The notes beneath the pieces are model-generated. The model was not told the DNA's origin and did no database searches. It saw only the letters and a list, made by a program, of their open reading frames with translations. From assembly GCA_027311485.1 (NCBI GenBank), contig DAICYU010000021.1, positions 1 through 6,420 on the forward strand: a DNA stretch of 6,420 nucleotides. The letters are read 5' to 3'. Within the stretch, counting starts at the first letter, position 1. Every line of letters begins with the position of its first letter. The position numbers and the translations under genes were made by a program. Source of the DNA: Acetobacteraceae bacterium (GTDB lineage Bacteria > Pseudomonadota > Alphaproteobacteria > Acetobacterales > Acetobacteraceae). Shown in pieces: positions 5,526 through 6,420 of the stretch.

Positions 5526-6420
5526 CTACGGCGTCACCAACGGGCAGCCACTGTCCGCGGGCGGCGGAAACGCCTCATGACCGGGAATCGACGCAACACG
5601 ATCGTAGAAGTCCCATTTGTGCTTCGCCTGCGCCTTCGGCTTCACTCGCCAGATATGCATTGTATCGAGCAACTGACCGTTCGAACCCATCGCGACATTG
5701 TCATGGTAGAAATCATTCACCGGCATCCGGTGCATCTGCTTCGCCACGGTATCCGCGTCCAACGTTCCGCTCGCTTTCACCGCCCGCATCCAATGGAGCG
5801 CCGCCGAATAGTTGGCGGCCTGGGTCATGGTCGGCGGCTGCCCCATCCGGGCGGCGAAGCGCGCCGTCCACGCCCGCGTTTTCGGTGACAAATCCCAGTA
5901 GAAAGAGTTCGTCAGCACCAGGCCGGCGCAAACGTCCTGGCCCAGCGCAACGATATCCGTGACGAAAATCATCAGCGTTGCCAGGCTCTGGCCACCTTTC
6001 ACAATGCCAAATTCGGCCGCCTGCTTGATGCAGTTCTGCAGGTCCGCGCCGGCATTGGCGAACGCCACCACCTTCGCGCCCGAGGTGCGGGCCTGCAGCA
6101 GGGCCGAGGAAAAATCCGTCGTGCCCAGCGGCGCTTTTGCGCTGCCCAGCACGCGCCCGCCGGCTTCCTTGATAAAACGTTCGGCGTTGGCTTGCAGGGA
6201 GTAGCCGAACTGATAGTCGGCCGTAACAAAAAACCAGCTCGTGCCGCCTGCGCGCGTCAACGCCGTGCCGGTGCCCTTGGCCAGCGAATAGGTGTTCGCC
6301 CAAAAATGGAACGCATACGGCGAACAGAATTTTCCGGTCTGTTCGACCGCGGACGGGCCGTTGCCCAGGTAGATTGTTTTCTTCTCGCGTGAGACCTCCT
6401 GCACCGCCAGGCCCGACGAC
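5526..6420 (-). CDS. ABC transporter substrate-binding protein, Leu/Ile/Val-binding type (N-terminus beyond right edge)
   Basis: This is the C-terminal 297 or so residues of a second Peripla_BP_6 binding protein; the frame is open to the right edge. The GTG at 6404 is not a credible start, because the family sequence clearly continues upstream (SSGLAVQEVSREKKTIYLG matches the middle of the N-terminal lobe). The signal peptide and first strands must lie outside. Conserved segments are FFVTADYQFG, GTTDFSSALL, NCIKQAAEFGIVKGGQ and the end PADSGCPLVTP, each with a counterpart in the binding protein at 3106-4350. In the stretch from the TADY strand to GGQ a hand count gives 49 identities over about 85 positions, so the two are clear paralogues. 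A Cys in KFCSPY and another in NCIK sit at the same places as in its sister. It ends in TAG (5526-5528), 87 bp before the F420-type gene. The ligand is unknown and no permease is visible. Confidence 0.92.
   Translation of the reverse strand, partial: SSGLAVQEVSREKKTIYLGNGPSAVEQTGKFCSPYAFHFWANTYSLAKGTGTALTRAGGTSWFFVTADYQFGYSLQANAERFIKEAGGRVLGSAKAPLGTTDFSSALLQARTSGAKVVAFANAGADLQNCIKQAAEFGIVKGGQSLATLMIFVTDIVALGQDVCAGLVLTNSFYWDLSPKTRAWTARFAARMGQPPTMTQAANYSAALHWMRAVKASGTLDADTVAKQMHRMPVNDFYHDNVAMGSNGQLLDTMHIWRVKPKAQAKHKWDFYDRVASIPGHEAFPPPADSGCPLVTP

Noticed and set aside
5517..5529. Palindrome GTAGCGCCGCTAC over the stop of the right-hand binding protein
   Set aside because: It overlaps the stop codon, leaves almost no loop and has no T-run, so it is a poor terminator and too short to call an operator.
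1..6420. CRISPR array, tRNA/rRNA, toxin-antitoxin, phage or defence genes
   Set aside because: No regularly spaced repeats, RNA-gene-like structure or defence-type protein motifs were seen; nearly all space is filled by metabolic, transport and IS genes.

Overview
The window is GC-rich, densely coding DNA of proteobacterial character. The gene types are an IS21-family transposase, Tat-exported amino-acid-type ABC binding proteins, a Baeyer-Villiger monooxygenase and an amidohydrolase. Together they suggest an environmental alphaproteobacterium (Rhodospirillales/Acetobacteraceae-like, or Bradyrhizobium-like), but this assignment is inference only. No RNA gene, CRISPR array or phage module is visible.

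Layout. (1) Positions 1 to about 392, minus strand: the start of an IS21-family IstA transposase gene running off the left edge, followed by the IS terminus with two near-identical 18-bp repeats. (2) 373-2058, plus strand: a class B flavin monooxygenase of Baeyer-Villiger type. Its usual N-terminal extension has been replaced by IS end sequence, so the element sits inside the 5' part of the gene. (3) 2153-2980, plus: a family-2 amidohydrolase. (4) 3106-4350, plus: a Tat-signal ABC substrate-binding protein of the branched-chain amino acid (Leu/Ile/Val) type. (5) Minus strand, convergent with the first group and read from right to left: a second, paralogous substrate-binding protein cut by the right edge (6420-5526), a deazaflavin (F420)-dependent nitroreductase-type oxidoreductase (5438-4974) and a small HFCD-fold flavoprotein (4946-4404).

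How they may work together. The plus-strand group looks like part of a catabolic cassette: a binding protein for uptake of an organic acid, amide or similar compound, a monooxygenase that inserts oxygen next to a carbonyl, and a hydrolase or decarboxylase. The minus-strand group repeats the theme with a related binding protein and two small flavin/deazaflavin enzymes. No permease or ATPase gene is present, so both binding proteins are orphans within this window. The substrate cannot be read from the sequence. The IS insertion probably silenced or altered the monooxygenase and may affect the genes downstream of it.

The most notable points are the IS-BVMO junction with a possible IS-supplied TTG start, the paired binding proteins on opposite strands, the atypical flavoprotein lacking expected catalytic residues, and a 14-bp tandem duplication that creates that flavoprotein's stop codon. 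I did not find convincing evidence of an entirely new system.
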